From: Dyella sp. 2HG41-7
GTDB taxonomy: Bacteria; Pseudomonadota; Gammaproteobacteria; Xanthomonadales; Rhodanobacteraceae
Direction of reading: 5' to 3'
NCBI RefSeq assembly: GCF_021390675.1
Contig: NZ_JAJEJV010000004.1
Span: forward strand, 496,001 to 560,000
Length of the DNA stretch: 64,000 nucleotides
Made by a program: the position numbers and the translations under genes. The notes under the pieces were generated by a model, which saw only the letters and a program-made list of their open reading frames with translations, made no database searches and was not told where the DNA came from. This document shows positions 10,401 to 16,245 of this stretch, in pieces (within the stretch, counting starts at the first letter, position 1; each line of letters begins with the position of its first letter).

Positions 10401-10695
10401 CGTGCAGTTCTCGCATGCGTTCACGGCGCAAGGCATCAGCTATCTGCCGCAGTTCGACGTGGGTTATCGCTACGACACGCGCAGCAACAACATGCCGGTG
10501 GTGCAAGCCACCAGCCAGGACGGCACGGTGTTTATGTTGCCGGGCGATCGCGTGGGTCGTGGCGTCGCTACGGTTGGCGCGCGCATCAACGCGCAAGCAG
10601 GCGCTTCGTGGAGCCTTTACCTGGATTACCAGGGACAGTTCTCCAGCCATCTCAACGACAACGCGTTGAGCGTGGGCTTTACGAAAACGTTCTAA
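1471..10695 (+). CDS. Giant glycine-rich autotransporter adhesin with PATR repeats
   Basis: A type Va secreted protein of 3074 residues. Residues 1-64 form an extended signal peptide: a conserved-type N-terminus (MNRIYRLVWN), a basic linker (HRLKPLAMALALGLSLPL) and a cut near AHA-DGG. The passenger has two long Gly/Ala/Asn-rich tracts dominated by GGxGGAG runs (about residues 60-340 and 1740-2380). They flank a beta-helix-like block with autotransporter-associated beta-strand repeats (TLDLTGVNTYTGGTT, TLQLSGAGSIASSSG) near residues 890-1430 and again near 2500-2600. Residues about 2750-3074 are the C-terminal autotransporter barrel, ending with Phe (SVGFTKTF) as outer-membrane barrels do. The passenger has almost no Cys; two lie near the barrel start. 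The GTG start has AGGGAG 7 nt upstream. The gene is monocistronic and followed by a hairpin. An adhesive or biofilm role is inferred from the family. Confidence 0.92.
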   Translation: MNRIYRLVWNCALGAVQVASELVRASNGHMANSGPARPHRLKPLAMALALGLSLPLISIDAHADGGHGGSSGGAPSVPGGAGGSATAPTGATGFAGIVGGYQAGGGGGGGASPFTTPVGGSGGQGGFGAAGGTGSAAFLEISSGAVPTFAFGGGTGGAGGAATGYGGGGGGAAGSAAVWAAMSGAFPVTAAAGASPTGGAGGAGGAGAGYGGGGGGGQGGAGMLVTGYGAGAPGTINSAGNFTGGVGGAGGAGGSGAYAGGNGGSGGDGGAGMLFGSNFVGVLNNSGAITGGNGGAGGNAGAGYSLLGTSGAGGAGGAGISTAAGSILTIVNSGTIRGGNAASGSAAGGVGITGSNLTVVNSGTISGGLAGNGSTVASAIVFTGGTNTLELEAGGQINGTVVAVSGGNDTFQLGGNGTTATFNVGQIGGKYQNFANFEKLGSSTWTLTGSTSSTTSWKLDGGTLAISSDSNLGASAGSLSFNGGALEITTTLTTNRTMSLGAGGGTLAPDVATMLTEAGSIGGAGGLTTSGGGIVTLAGANTYTGVTTINAGSTLALTSNNSIAHSSDVIDNGTFNINTSGATIQSLGGSGVVNLGTQTLTLTNASDTFTGSILGSGGVAFDGGNQIVTSANNSYTGSMTVNGGTLSLKSGGAFSNLSTFSDNGTALVDGSGSNITASGGSGTPMMIGDNGTGTLTVSNGATVVSNGQLNVGQNAGDNGTVNVSTGAQLNSSSFINIGQLGTGALSVSTGGKVDASSFFSIADGAGSTGSVQITDSGSSVSSANFVVGNHGGNGSLTVANGGVATGVNSFGIAADVGSVGTVNIGAAAGSAAAAPGTLNTNSVDFGNGTGTLVFNHTSLTYTFAPTILGNGTVDVLAGYTTFNNYEYYTGATNISGGRLMLAGASGIGSSSGVDVGSGGIFDISAVSTGAATIRDLSGAGTVALGGVALSLGTANSTEFDGAITDGGIFNGSGGSLNKQGSGTLDLTGVNTYTGGTTIYSGTLQLSGAGSIASSSGVDVGSGGTFDISGLTNGGTTIGNLSGAGTVALGGNALSIDAAYNAEFDGTIVDGGIAGGAGGALIKNRLGTLDLTGANTYTGSTTINNGTLQLSGAGSIASSSGVIVNDASFDISGLTHGGTTIGDLSGAGTVALGGNALTVGTANNTEFDGAITDGGIAGGTGGALIKQGSGTLDLTGVNTYTGSTTINGGTLQLTGSGSIAASSGVILNGGTFDISGATNLVSTIGDLSGTGTVALAGNTLAVGTANNTEFDGVITDGNAGIGGGLIKQGSGTLDLTGANAYTGDTTINNGTLALSGSGSIASSRAVIVNNGSFDISGLTNGGATISDLSGAGTVALGSNALTVGTANNTEFDGAITDGGIAGGTGGSLIKQGTGTLTLGGVNTYTGDTTVQSGALLLTSGGSIAGNVNVDSGASLGGLGSIGGTVDLASGASLAPTGTMTVGNMIAEQGSQLNETFGAPGANFQTMGSSSSVSVTGNLELDGATLNVTSAGNMGPGIYNLFTYGGTLTETNGGISLGTTPSGEVLAIQNLTGSKQINLLDTTGYTLNFWNANGQASATQMGGGSGTWSATSQTWTDANGDVTSVMQPQPGFGIFGGAAGTVLVDDSAGAVQATGMQFASDGYVVTGDTLTLVGSGGNAPIINVGDGSSASAGWTATFNNAVVSSDGLTKTDLGTLVLNGNNTQIINGATISGGNLVIGAGTGSVLIVGADGTAGVGATTSNGTDGGAGGAGVTMASDTHFTNGGNGIALGGFGGNGGAGGYNANAPAGAGAGGAGGIGVDGGAGSVTVTNSGFITGGVGGRGGFTSQTFGLTASGVGGAGGAGVALGDSSMLINNASGSISGGAGGYSQSAVFDGNPSAPAGSSYRFTSNNGATGGAGISVGDFGSVTNGGSIQGGNGSMGGAAAVIVPTNAASYGSFSAIGGNGGNGGAGASLGTDTSLTNTGSIFAGNGGAGSFYPTFGSALVFAPGSTTGSLQAIAGAGGAGGDGVDMAGGLTNQVGAYIGGGTGGAGAAMGFTINGSTTYASNGGVGGNGGNGAVFGSGFGNASNAGAIGGGSGGAGGDFVPLNIPVPSTFVSAGVGGAGGDGGAALVAGAGNVSNSGTFVGGHGGNGGSLSSWSVPGGAGGAGGNGGAGVVSNGSLNLSNVSGGVIAGGYGGRGGSGGMGNGDVNGQTTATAGSAGGVGGEGGAGANLMAGTILANNGTIVGGKGGAGGIGGYGGYVSSTASGATGGNGGVGGAGAAGVSGAGFTVTNSSVITGGLGGAGGTGGSSNYAAGTAGNGGNGGAGGAGISGSGMSVTNTSTGTILGGNGGAAGPKGYVSAGGSGVAGIGGAGGAGVVSTGGSTIINAGLIAGGLSATGAQADAVDLSGGGNMLIVEAGYAFTGNVVSTSGNTNGGDTFALGGSTNATFDLSKVGAGAAIQGFTQFAKIGTSTWTLSGAGNANQNWTISSGTLVGNSTSIVGNVTFAPASNGSADVTFNQSTNGTFGGVISGNGSLTKIGNGTLTLTGDNSYTGATTITGGMLQIANANAVTYASAITGSGSLTQSGSGILILNGANTYAGGTTVQAGTLEVGDSSHTNATVQNDVTVNAGGTLRGHGTIIGNVTSDGTVWPGGSVGVLTIVGNYTQNADATLQVDVTPTQASELNVYGNASLAGTVNIIYAPGTYANTTYTLVQAKQVTGQFAAMTSTGSVPTALNPTLSYNTSQAQLTLAAASTTPVTPPATTVVAPQDGSLYANLMRSQDLVGQQVLSTVLDATLRNGDMGCNGSAGASHTNTVASACHSDLWMQYSGGSDSLTGSNGLNSTSFGLQGGFDHGVTDTAHVGIEAGYNRINGSDRNGGNGTIDSVHGGVYAYANVGPTVLSGMLDGTHSSYSIYRQTGIGHGVTRPDGDAMSAAVQAAWPMTMAQWQVTPAVGALYEHQTLNAFGETVPSNNPLADEFSLQGAHTTYNVLQPYARVQFSHAFTAQGISYLPQFDVGYRYDTRSNNMPVVQATSQDGTVFMLPGDRVGRGVATVGARINAQAGASWSLYLDYQGQFSSHLNDNALSVGFTKTF
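4414..5655 (+). repeat. In-frame tandem repeats of about 303-312 bp inside the autotransporter gene
   Basis: Four consecutive units begin with the same GGCACGCTCGATCTCAC-type sequence at 4414, 4726, 5035 and 5338, and a fifth, diverged start lies at 5647. Spacings are 312, 309, 303 and 309 bp, all multiples of three, so each unit adds 101-104 residues. Each unit encodes a T-L-D-L-T-G-x-N-x-Y-T-G strand motif, a S-G-S/A-G-S-I-A-S-S block, F-D-I-S-G, and T-E-F-D-G-x-I-T-D-G. This is the PATR-type repeat of autotransporter passengers. A degenerate earlier copy starts near 4130. Confidence 0.85.
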
Positions 10696-11000
10696 GCAAC
10701 AAGCAAGACAACGGCCTCGACACACGATGTGTCGAGGCCGTTGAACGCACGACATGCGCGATCTCGCCTCGTTTGGCCGTCCAAGACAAACGCAAAAGCA
10801 AGGTCGCGATCAAGATCGGCGGGCAACCGCTTGATAGGGCGCACCGCTGTGAAGCGAGCCTTCACTTCAAAAATGAATCCGCTAGTCGCATGCTTGCGGC
10901 GATCGGTCGAAGAGCGTCCTGTGTCGATCTCGCGCACGCTCATTCGTCACATGCATAAAGGCGGCCATGTCGGCCGCCTCTTCCCGCTGAGGAAATTGCC
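10696..11000. other. Intergenic region with two hairpins
   Basis: About 300 bases between the autotransporter and the DUF1428 gene. Besides the 10709-10743 hairpin, a second one lies at 10960-10978 (7-bp GGCGGCC/GGCCGCC arms), just before the ribosome site GAGGAA at 10989-10994. An 83-codon minus-strand frame (10692-10943) crosses the region, but it has no recognisable family and overlaps the hairpin, so I do not call it. Confidence 0.45.
10709..10743. terminator. Strong hairpin after the autotransporter gene
   Basis: A perfect 16-bp inverted repeat (10709-10724 with 10728-10743) with a CGA loop starts 14 bases after the autotransporter stop codon. It lacks a long T-run, so termination is likely but not certain. 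Confidence 0.6.
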
Positions 11001-11357
11001 ATGTCCTACATCGATGGTTTCGTGCTCGCCGTACCCCATGCCAACCGCGAGAAATTCATCGGATTCGCCGGTAAGTTCGATCACATTTTCATTGAGTTCG
11101 GCGCCATTCGAGTGATGGAGTGCTGGGGTGACAACGTGCCCGATGGCAAGCTCACCGATTTCCGCCGCGCCGTGCAGGCGAAGGAGGACGAATCGGTGGT
11201 GTTCTCCTGGATCGAATGGCCCGACAAAGCCACCCGCGATGCGGGTATGGACAAAGTCATGAAAGATCCGCGCATGGACGCCGCCAACAACATGCCCTTC
11301 GATGGCAAACGCATGATCTACGGCGGCTTCGCACCGGTGGTCAGCCTGCCGGGTTAG
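11001..11357 (+). CDS. DUF1428 family protein
   Basis: A 118-residue cytosolic protein matching the DUF1428 family in length and character: it starts MSYIDGFVLAVP, has FGAIRVMECWGDNVPDGK in the middle, and ends with DGKRMIYGGFAPVV. Members are small alpha/beta proteins with a ferredoxin-like (dimeric alpha-beta barrel) fold and no settled function; some lie near stress or antibiotic-biosynthesis genes. The ATG is preceded by GAGGAA with 6-nt spacing. The gene stands alone, follows a hairpin, and is convergent with the TetR gene across a strong hairpin. No transmembrane segment or signal peptide is visible. Confidence 0.88.
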   Translation: MSYIDGFVLAVPHANREKFIGFAGKFDHIFIEFGAIRVMECWGDNVPDGKLTDFRRAVQAKEDESVVFSWIEWPDKATRDAGMDKVMKDPRMDAANNMPFDGKRMIYGGFAPVVSLPG

Positions 11358-11372
11358 GGAAGAATAAGAGGG

Positions 11373-11405
11373 CGGTGTGCTTTTCCGAATGGGAAAAGCA
11401 CGCCG
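11373..11405. terminator. Bidirectional hairpin between DUF1428 and tetR genes
   Basis: A 14-bp stem with one G-T pair (11373-11386 with 11392-11405) closes a 5-base loop between two convergent genes. The T4/A4 tract lies inside the stem, so it may serve both strands. Confidence 0.6.
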
Positions 11406-11429
11406 ACCTCTGTTTCCGAGATTTTGCGG

Positions 11430-11999
11430 CTACTTCGCCAAAAGCCGCTTGAATTCCAAGTGCACGATATCGGCGAACGTCGTAGGTGTCGCGTAGGCGC
11501 GGGCGACTAACATGGCTCCGTACACGATCGCCATAAAGGCCTCGGCTTCTTGACGAACGGAATTGCGCAATTGAAAGACGCCGAGTTGCGCGCCTGTGCT
11601 TAAGACGGTTTCAAGCCAATTTGTCAGTGCGCGAAAATGCGCACGCACGGCGTCGGCCAACTCACTGGGGAGCGTCGGCATTTCAGCCGCGAGCATGCCC
11701 GCAACACAAAAGGGCGCCGACGCGTCGGCGATGCATTTTTCCCAATAACCCGTGTACGTGAGGAGTTGTTGTTGGGGATCGACGCCCGCCTCAGCGAGCG
11801 CGCGTGCATGGTGCTCGATGTGCGTCCGTGACTCGTCCACGACGGCCTTGGCCAGGTCGGCCTTGGCGGGAAAGTGGTGGTGAATGCTCGCTTTGCGTAC
11901 CTGGACTTGGTCGGCGACGTCCGCATAGCTGAATCCGTTGTAGCCCCGCGTCTGGATGAGATAACGGGCCGAGTCGATGAGTTTCTGTTGCGTCGTCAT
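11430..11999 (-). CDS. TetR/AcrR family transcriptional regulator
   Basis: A 189-residue one-component repressor. The N-terminal helix-turn-helix is typical of TetR: LIDSARYLIQTRGYNGFSY, then VADQVQVRKASIHHHFPAK with the usual HHHF at the recognition helix (residues about 8-52). The C-terminal ligand/dimer domain resembles TetR_C members that control small membrane or detoxification genes (APFCVAGMLAAE). The gene is divergent from a DUF308-like membrane protein gene. A 30-bp inverted repeat begins one base upstream of its start codon, and a related palindrome sits in the neighbour's promoter, so autoregulation plus control of the neighbour is inferred. AGGA, part of that repeat, lies 7 nt before the ATG, so the putative operator also contains the ribosome site. 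The ligand is unknown. Confidence 0.9.
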   Translation of the reverse strand: MTTQQKLIDSARYLIQTRGYNGFSYADVADQVQVRKASIHHHFPAKADLAKAVVDESRTHIEHHARALAEAGVDPQQQLLTYTGYWEKCIADASAPFCVAGMLAAEMPTLPSELADAVRAHFRALTNWLETVLSTGAQLGVFQLRNSVRQEAEAFMAIVYGAMLVARAYATPTTFADIVHLEFKRLLAK

Positions 12000-12000
12000 A

Positions 12001-12030
12001 AGGCCATCCTACCACTAGGTAGGATGGCCT
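12001..12030. promoter_or_regulatory. Candidate TetR operator 1 (13-bp arms)
   Basis: A perfect inverted repeat with 13-bp arms around a 4-base centre (ACTA) starts one base from the tetR start codon. It contains the core CCTACC-N4-GGTAGG and includes the tetR ribosome site. A second copy of the TAGGATGGC half lies at 12094. Binding by the adjacent TetR protein is inferred from position. Confidence 0.65.
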
Positions 12031-12070
12031 TGGATGCCAGAGGGACCCTGTTATCGGCTCAAATTCATGG

Positions 12071-12099
12071 TTGACCTGATATCTACCTACTAGTAGGAT
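12071..12099 (+). promoter_or_regulatory. Promoter with overlapping candidate TetR operator 2
   Basis: TTGACC (12071-12076), a 17-bp spacer and TAGGAT (12094-12099) make a good sigma-70 promoter for the DUF308-like gene. The perfect 12-bp palindrome CCTACTAGTAGG (12086-12097) covers the spacer and the -10 box and resembles operator 1, so a bound repressor would block polymerase. Confidence 0.65.
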
Positions 12100-12128
12100 G
12101 GCAATACTACTCATTAGGAGCCTGCGCC

Positions 12129-12668
12129 ATGACCTGGTTACAGCAGTTCTATTTCCTACGGGCCGCCGTAGCCGTTGCTTGGATCTCGCTGGTCGTGATC
12201 ACCGCGCCCGCTTCTTTGCCGCTCGCAGGTGCGTTGCTCGTGCTTTATCCGGCGTGGGACGCCTATGCGAACTGGTTGGATGCAAAGCAAAGCGGCGGCC
12301 TTCTGTTCAACAAAGGCCAAACGTTCAACATGATCGTCAGCGCCATAACGGCCATTTGCGCGGGTATTGCCGTCGGCGTACACGGAAACGCGGGCGGCGT
12401 TCTCGTGTTTGGTAGCTGGGCGCTTCTCGCGGGTCTTTTTCAGTTGGTGGTGGGCATCTCGCGCCGAAAACTCGGTGGCCAAGTTTTCATGATGATCAGC
12501 GGTGCGCAATCGGCGCTCGCGGGCGTCGTCTTTATTTACCAATCCTTCCGTGTCGCGCCCGGTCTCGTCCAGCTGACGGGATACGCAGGGTTTGGCGCCT
12601 TCTACTTCTTGGCCGCGGCGTTGTGGCTGACCTTCAAAAAAAAGCGCGCGGCACTCGCCATGTCGTGA
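12129..12668 (+). CDS. DUF308/HdeD-like membrane protein
   Basis: A 179-residue integral membrane protein with about six hydrophobic segments: residues about 10-30, 32-48, 68-88, 92-110, 120-140 and 148-170, then a basic tail (FKKKR). The pattern and the DAYANWLDA stretch resemble DUF308/HdeD-type proteins, whose E. coli relative contributes to acid resistance; the assignment is by pattern and not certain. AGGAG lies 8 nt upstream of the ATG. It is divergent from tetR and its promoter carries an operator-like palindrome, so it is probably the main regulated target of that repressor. Confidence 0.8.
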   Translation: MTWLQQFYFLRAAVAVAWISLVVITAPASLPLAGALLVLYPAWDAYANWLDAKQSGGLLFNKGQTFNMIVSAITAICAGIAVGVHGNAGGVLVFGSWALLAGLFQLVVGISRRKLGGQVFMMISGAQSALAGVVFIYQSFRVAPGLVQLTGYAGFGAFYFLAAALWLTFKKKRAALAMS

Positions 12669-13005
12669 CGCACTTCTTGTGAGTACGCAGATTCGGGCGC
12701 GGGCGATTTTCCGGTTTGTGATTTGGGCGGTTGTACTCAGCGCGCCCGCTGTCCGAATTTTGATTCAGCCGCCTGCGCAATACGGCGCACAACGCATCGG
12801 GAATAACGTTCAGCAAACGCGATCATCTCAAGCAGGATCGCCATCAGGCAGAACGGTTTTTCCGAATCGCTAGCGAGCTAATCGTAGTCAGCGACATCGA
12901 ACAACGACGTTGATGCCGAAATCGCCGTAGACGCACGTTCGAATGCAGAAGAGTTCTGCACTAAACGAATCACTCTCGCCCTCTATGTTCAGAAGGAAGA
13001 TCGAC

Positions 13006-13509
13006 ATGTTTGGAATTTCACCGCTTGGCTGGATACACACACTCGGCAGCCTGCCTGCCATTCCGGCAGCCGCTTACATGTTTAGTCGTTTCGGCCGGAT
13101 CGTGCCTCGCTCGACCGCAGGCAACATCTACTTTGTTTCCATGCTGATTGGGGGAATGACCATCTTCCTCATAGCGCATCAGCCGGCAAGCTACATCGTT
13201 GCCTGCGCCACGCTCGCACTGTTGTTGGTGGGCTACGGCGTTGGGCGACTCTCTTGGTCGCAGACACCAAAAGGGTATGTCGAGACCATCAGCCTGACGC
13301 TGACCGCATTTCTACTTATGCTGCCGACACTCTCTGAGACGTTGCGTCGCGTTCCGGATGGCCATCCGTTCGTGACGGATCCGAAATCACCGATTCTTCT
13401 TGGTGTCATGGCCACGCTCGGCGTGCTGCTTATCGCAGGTCTCACGGCGCAGATACTCTACTTTCGCAAGCGGATGCATCTTCTCCAAGACAACAGCAGC
13501 TCATCCTGA
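13006..13509 (+). CDS. Small multi-pass membrane protein, DUF2306-like
   Basis: About 167 residues with four likely membrane segments: LGWIHTLGSLPAIPAAAYMF, IYFVSMLIGGMTIFLI, YIVACATLALLLVGYGVG and ILLGVMATLGVLLIAGLTAQ. The early G-x-I-H-T-L-G pattern recalls DUF2306-type proteins, but I cannot confirm the family. The frame is open upstream to 12943; I choose ATG 13006 because GGAAGA ends 5 nt before it and the first membrane segment then starts at once. The 3' end overlaps the convergent HxlR regulator gene by 9 bp. No function can be given. Confidence 0.7.
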   Translation: MFGISPLGWIHTLGSLPAIPAAAYMFSRFGRIVPRSTAGNIYFVSMLIGGMTIFLIAHQPASYIVACATLALLLVGYGVGRLSWSQTPKGYVETISLTLTAFLLMLPTLSETLRRVPDGHPFVTDPKSPILLGVMATLGVLLIAGLTAQILYFRKRMHLLQDNSSSS

Positions 13510-13950
13510 TGCCGGAAGATGTGTTTTCCGAAGTTCATCCATAAATTCTGCGCGCACTTCAGGCCCACCTTCTTTCAAAGTGCGAGCGAGACCTTGCAAC
13601 TTCGAAGCGGGCAAATACTCGTCGCCCCATGCAGCCATTTCCAACAGAAGTGGAACCAGCGCGATGCCTTTCTCCGTAAGGCTGTAAATCGCTTTCTGTT
13701 TATGCGTCGGGTCATCGGACTTGGTAATGATCCCTTGCTCGACAAGTTTTCGAAGTCGATCGGCAAGGATATTCGACGCGATTCCCTCCAAAGATTGGGT
13801 CAGGAGTTCGCGGAAATGCCTTCGATTAACGAAAACGATGTCGCGGATGACGAGCAAGGTCCATTGATCGCCAAGCACTTCGAGCGTTTGGTTGATGACG
13901 CATTCGGATCTATGACTCGTGCGCACGCTGCTTCCAACTCGCATTGACAT
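13501..13950 (-). CDS. HxlR family winged-helix transcriptional regulator
   Basis: A 149-residue regulator with the HxlR winged helix at residues about 17-105: CVINQTLEVLGDQWTLLVIR opens the domain, RHFRELLTQSLEGIASNILADRL is the recognition region, and YSLTEKGIALVPLLLEMAAW closes the wing. The Cys at residue 17 is where redox- or quinone-sensing members of this family place theirs. The C-terminal tail is longer than the domain alone. It is convergent with the preceding membrane-protein gene and divergent from the HAF-repeat gene. The shared upstream region carries three ACTGGTT half-sites, a plausible operator. Confidence 0.88.
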   Translation of the reverse strand: MSMRVGSSVRTSHRSECVINQTLEVLGDQWTLLVIRDIVFVNRRHFRELLTQSLEGIASNILADRLRKLVEQGIITKSDDPTHKQKAIYSLTEKGIALVPLLLEMAAWGDEYLPASKLQGLARTLKEGGPEVRAEFMDELRKTHLPASG

Positions 13951-13975
13951 CCCAGCCCCATTCTACGGCTTCACA

Positions 13976-14015
13976 ACTGGTTGCATCATATAACTGGTTG
14001 TGTTATTGAACCAGT
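13976..14015. promoter_or_regulatory. Three ACTGGTT half-sites upstream of hxlR
   Basis: ACTGGTT occurs at 13976-13982 and 13993-13999 as direct repeats 17 bp apart, and inverted as AACCAGT at 14009-14015. The block lies about 25 bases upstream of the HxlR gene, as expected for an autoregulatory HxlR operator. Binding is inferred. Confidence 0.5.
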
Positions 14016-14112
14016 ATTCGTGACGCGAGCTCCGTCCAGCGGGCGCTCGCGCGGAAGGCTGCGTTGTCAGGAACCTGGGGAATGGGACTGAAACTTCGTA
14101 GGAGGCAAAAAT

Positions 14113-15414
14113 ATGAACATGTTCAAGCAGCTGCGTCATCTCTGGATACCGTGCGCTTCGATTTTTGCTCTGACTTGTTTTGGCAATGCCTACGCTCAGG
14201 TGAGCTACAAAGTGACCGACCTGGGCGTTCCGAAGAATGACAATTATTCGATGATCATGTCCGTCAACAATGAGGGCTGGTCGGAGATCATGGCTGGGAA
14301 CTTCCTGCCGGGGCAGGGGGATTCGTTATCCGGGATACCTTTAAACGGACGCGCACTGATAAATATCGACGGCTATTACGTCGACCTCGGCACGCTCGGC
14401 GGACCGAACAGTTGGATGAACTTTGGCGAGATCAACGACCTCGCGCAGGTCGTGGGTGATGCCGAAACGGCCGTCCCAGACCCGAACGGCGAAGACATCT
14501 GCGGATTTGGCACGCACCTTACGTGTCTTCCGTTTCTTTGGCAGCCGTTCCAGATGATCGCGCTCCCAACACTCGGCGGAAATAACGGCGAGGCGAGCGC
14601 GATTAATAATCGTGGACAAATCGTTGGCATGGCAGAAAACGGCGCCGTGGACTCTTCGTGCCAACCAGGCACGATGAATAATCAGGTTCAACTGCCGGTG
14701 CTGTGGGAAAACGGCAAGGCCCACGCGCTTCCTACGGTGGATAAAGATCCAGACGGCTTCGCATTTTGGATCAACGATCTTGGTCAGGCCGTAGGCTATT
14801 CGGGAAACTGCAGCGGACCCATTCACGGCATCGTATGGGAAAACCGCACGGCGTCTGCGCTTCCTGATCTTGGAACCGGCGGCTTCGGTGAGAACATCAA
14901 CGACCAGGGCCAAATTGTTGGAACCGTCGGTAGTGCTGACGGAACGACCCAAACAGCTGCGATTTGGCAGATTGTCAAAGGCACGGGCACCGCCAAACTC
15001 ACCACCGTGCTCGGACTGCTGCCGGGAGATGCAGCGGGCATCGCTTTCGGTAACAACAACCAAGGCCAAGTAGTGGGCGGTGAGTGGAACGCCAACTTCT
15101 TCTGGTCTCATGCTTTCATCTGGCAGAACGGTGTGATGACCGACCTCAACACGCAATTCCCTGCCAGTTCCAACCTGTTCGCAACCTTCGCCGCCAAGAT
15201 CAACAACCGCGGACAAATCGGAGGCATGGCAATCGTATGCAGCGGGCCGCACCAGGGCGAGATGCACGCCTTTCTGGCAACCCCTGTGAAGCAAAGCACG
15301 GGTGAATCGATTGCAGAGGCCGCACCGACGTGCCTGCAATCCAATTTTCCTGGAGCGGACGCGGTTAAACGGCTTTTGAAGAAATCCGGACCCGGCGGCC
15401 AACTCGTGCGCTAA
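14113..15414 (+). CDS. Exported HAF-repeat protein
   Basis: A 433-residue protein with a signal peptide (basic MNMFKQLRH, hydrophobic core, cut near AYA-QVS). The rest is built from HAF repeats: units such as AINNRGQIVGMAE, WINDLGQAVGYSG, NINDQGQIVGTVG and KINNRGQIGGMAI, each followed by HAFLW-type segments (HGIVWENG, HAFIWQNG, HAFLAT). At least six units are visible between residues about 85 and 385, suggesting a beta-propeller-like fold. HAF-repeat proteins are widespread exported proteins without an assigned activity. AGGAGG lies 7 nt upstream of the ATG. It is divergent from the HxlR gene, so shared regulation is possible. Confidence 0.85.
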   Translation: MNMFKQLRHLWIPCASIFALTCFGNAYAQVSYKVTDLGVPKNDNYSMIMSVNNEGWSEIMAGNFLPGQGDSLSGIPLNGRALINIDGYYVDLGTLGGPNSWMNFGEINDLAQVVGDAETAVPDPNGEDICGFGTHLTCLPFLWQPFQMIALPTLGGNNGEASAINNRGQIVGMAENGAVDSSCQPGTMNNQVQLPVLWENGKAHALPTVDKDPDGFAFWINDLGQAVGYSGNCSGPIHGIVWENRTASALPDLGTGGFGENINDQGQIVGTVGSADGTTQTAAIWQIVKGTGTAKLTTVLGLLPGDAAGIAFGNNNQGQVVGGEWNANFFWSHAFIWQNGVMTDLNTQFPASSNLFATFAAKINNRGQIGGMAIVCSGPHQGEMHAFLATPVKQSTGESIAEAAPTCLQSNFPGADAVKRLLKKSGPGGQLVR

Positions 15415-15779
15415 CGCGTGTTTTCGAAGCGTCGTTGAACCACTTCCGGAATCTCTGAGGCTGTTTGGTGTGGGTCACGCCGCGATAGGCAGCATGGTGT
15501 GGTGGCGACAGTAAGCCGCTTCGGCTTCGGCGGGTGGACATGCCCGATCGTTCTCACGATACGGAAGGCTGAGTAAGGTCCGCTTTCGAACGAAAGCGGA
15601 CCTTTCAGTGATGTATTCGAGGTCCGGCGTTGCTTAAGATTGCCAGAGCCGACGCACCCTTTGAGGTCGCTCGTCGCAATACCCCGAATGCCGATGCCTC
15701 CCGTCCAAAGTAGGCCATCCAGCCTTCCGGATCTCTTACGTCAGTGGGGTGGTCAAGCGTTCTGACTCAGGAGGATTGC
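15415..15779. other. Intergenic region with one hairpin
   Basis: About 365 bases without a supported gene. It holds the 15575-15604 hairpin and, just before the next gene, a strong AGGAGG ribosome site. Nothing else is recognised. Confidence 0.4.
15575..15604. terminator. Hairpin, possible terminator of the HAF gene
   Basis: A near-perfect palindrome AAGGTCCGCTTTCG / CGAAAGCGGACCTT lies 160 bases after the HAF stop. It is followed by TTTC only, so termination is possible rather than certain. Confidence 0.45.
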
Positions 15780-16199
15780 ATGAAACCATCCGTTCTCTTG
15801 CGAATCGCGTCGATCCTTACGCTGTTGCTCGCGGTGGGACATACCAGCGGCGGGTTGAGCTTCTGGTCTCCCGCAGGGGAAACGGATGTCCTTCGCGCGA
15901 TGAGGTCGTTTCATTTCGATGCAGCGGGCGCCAGCCGAACCTATTTGGATTTCTTTCTCGGCTTTGGCTATATCAACAGCGTCTACCTGTTTATGCAGGC
16001 GATCGTGCTCTGGCAGTTGGCATCCATGGCGAAGACGGATGCGTTTCGCGTTCGACCTCTGATCGGCTCGTTCTTGTTGGCGTCCGTGGTGTCTGCAGCC
16101 CTGTCTTGGACGTTTATCTTTGTAGTGCCGGTTGTGTCGTTTGTTGCGATTACTGTATGTCTAGGGCTTGCGTTTCACGCGGCCGGAAAACGCGGATAG
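15780..16199 (+). CDS. Small four-helix membrane protein (LIC_13387-like)
   Basis: A 139-residue membrane protein with four hydrophobic helices: residues about 5-25 (ending GHTSGG), 52-75 (FLGFGYINSVYLFMQAIVLWQ), 88-108 and 110-132. The GHTxGG after helix 1 and the FxxG-x-G-x-INSV stretch are typical of a family of small bacterial membrane proteins of unknown function (LIC_13387-type); this is recognition by pattern. AGGAGG with 5-nt spacing fixes the ATG at 15780 rather than the GTG-side start at 15744. It is convergent with the split tRNA gene 47 bases away. Confidence 0.75.
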   Translation: MKPSVLLRIASILTLLLAVGHTSGGLSFWSPAGETDVLRAMRSFHFDAAGASRTYLDFFLGFGYINSVYLFMQAIVLWQLASMAKTDAFRVRPLIGSFLLASVVSAALSWTFIFVVPVVSFVAITVCLGLAFHAAGKRG

Positions 16200-16245
16200 G
16201 CTTGGCGCTTGCGTTGCGCAGCAGAAAATGCCGAATGACTTGAAG

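Noticed and set aside
7870-10755. 961-codon minus-strand frame at the end of the autotransporter gene
   Set aside because: Same cause: antisense of repetitive high-GC coding DNA. It also runs through the hairpin after the gene.
10692-10943. 83-codon minus-strand frame after the autotransporter
   Set aside because: It overlaps the terminator-like hairpin, has no convincing ribosome site and no family resemblance.
13519-13947. 142-codon plus-strand frame opposite the HxlR gene
   Set aside because: Antisense of a clear winged-helix regulator; no ribosome site.
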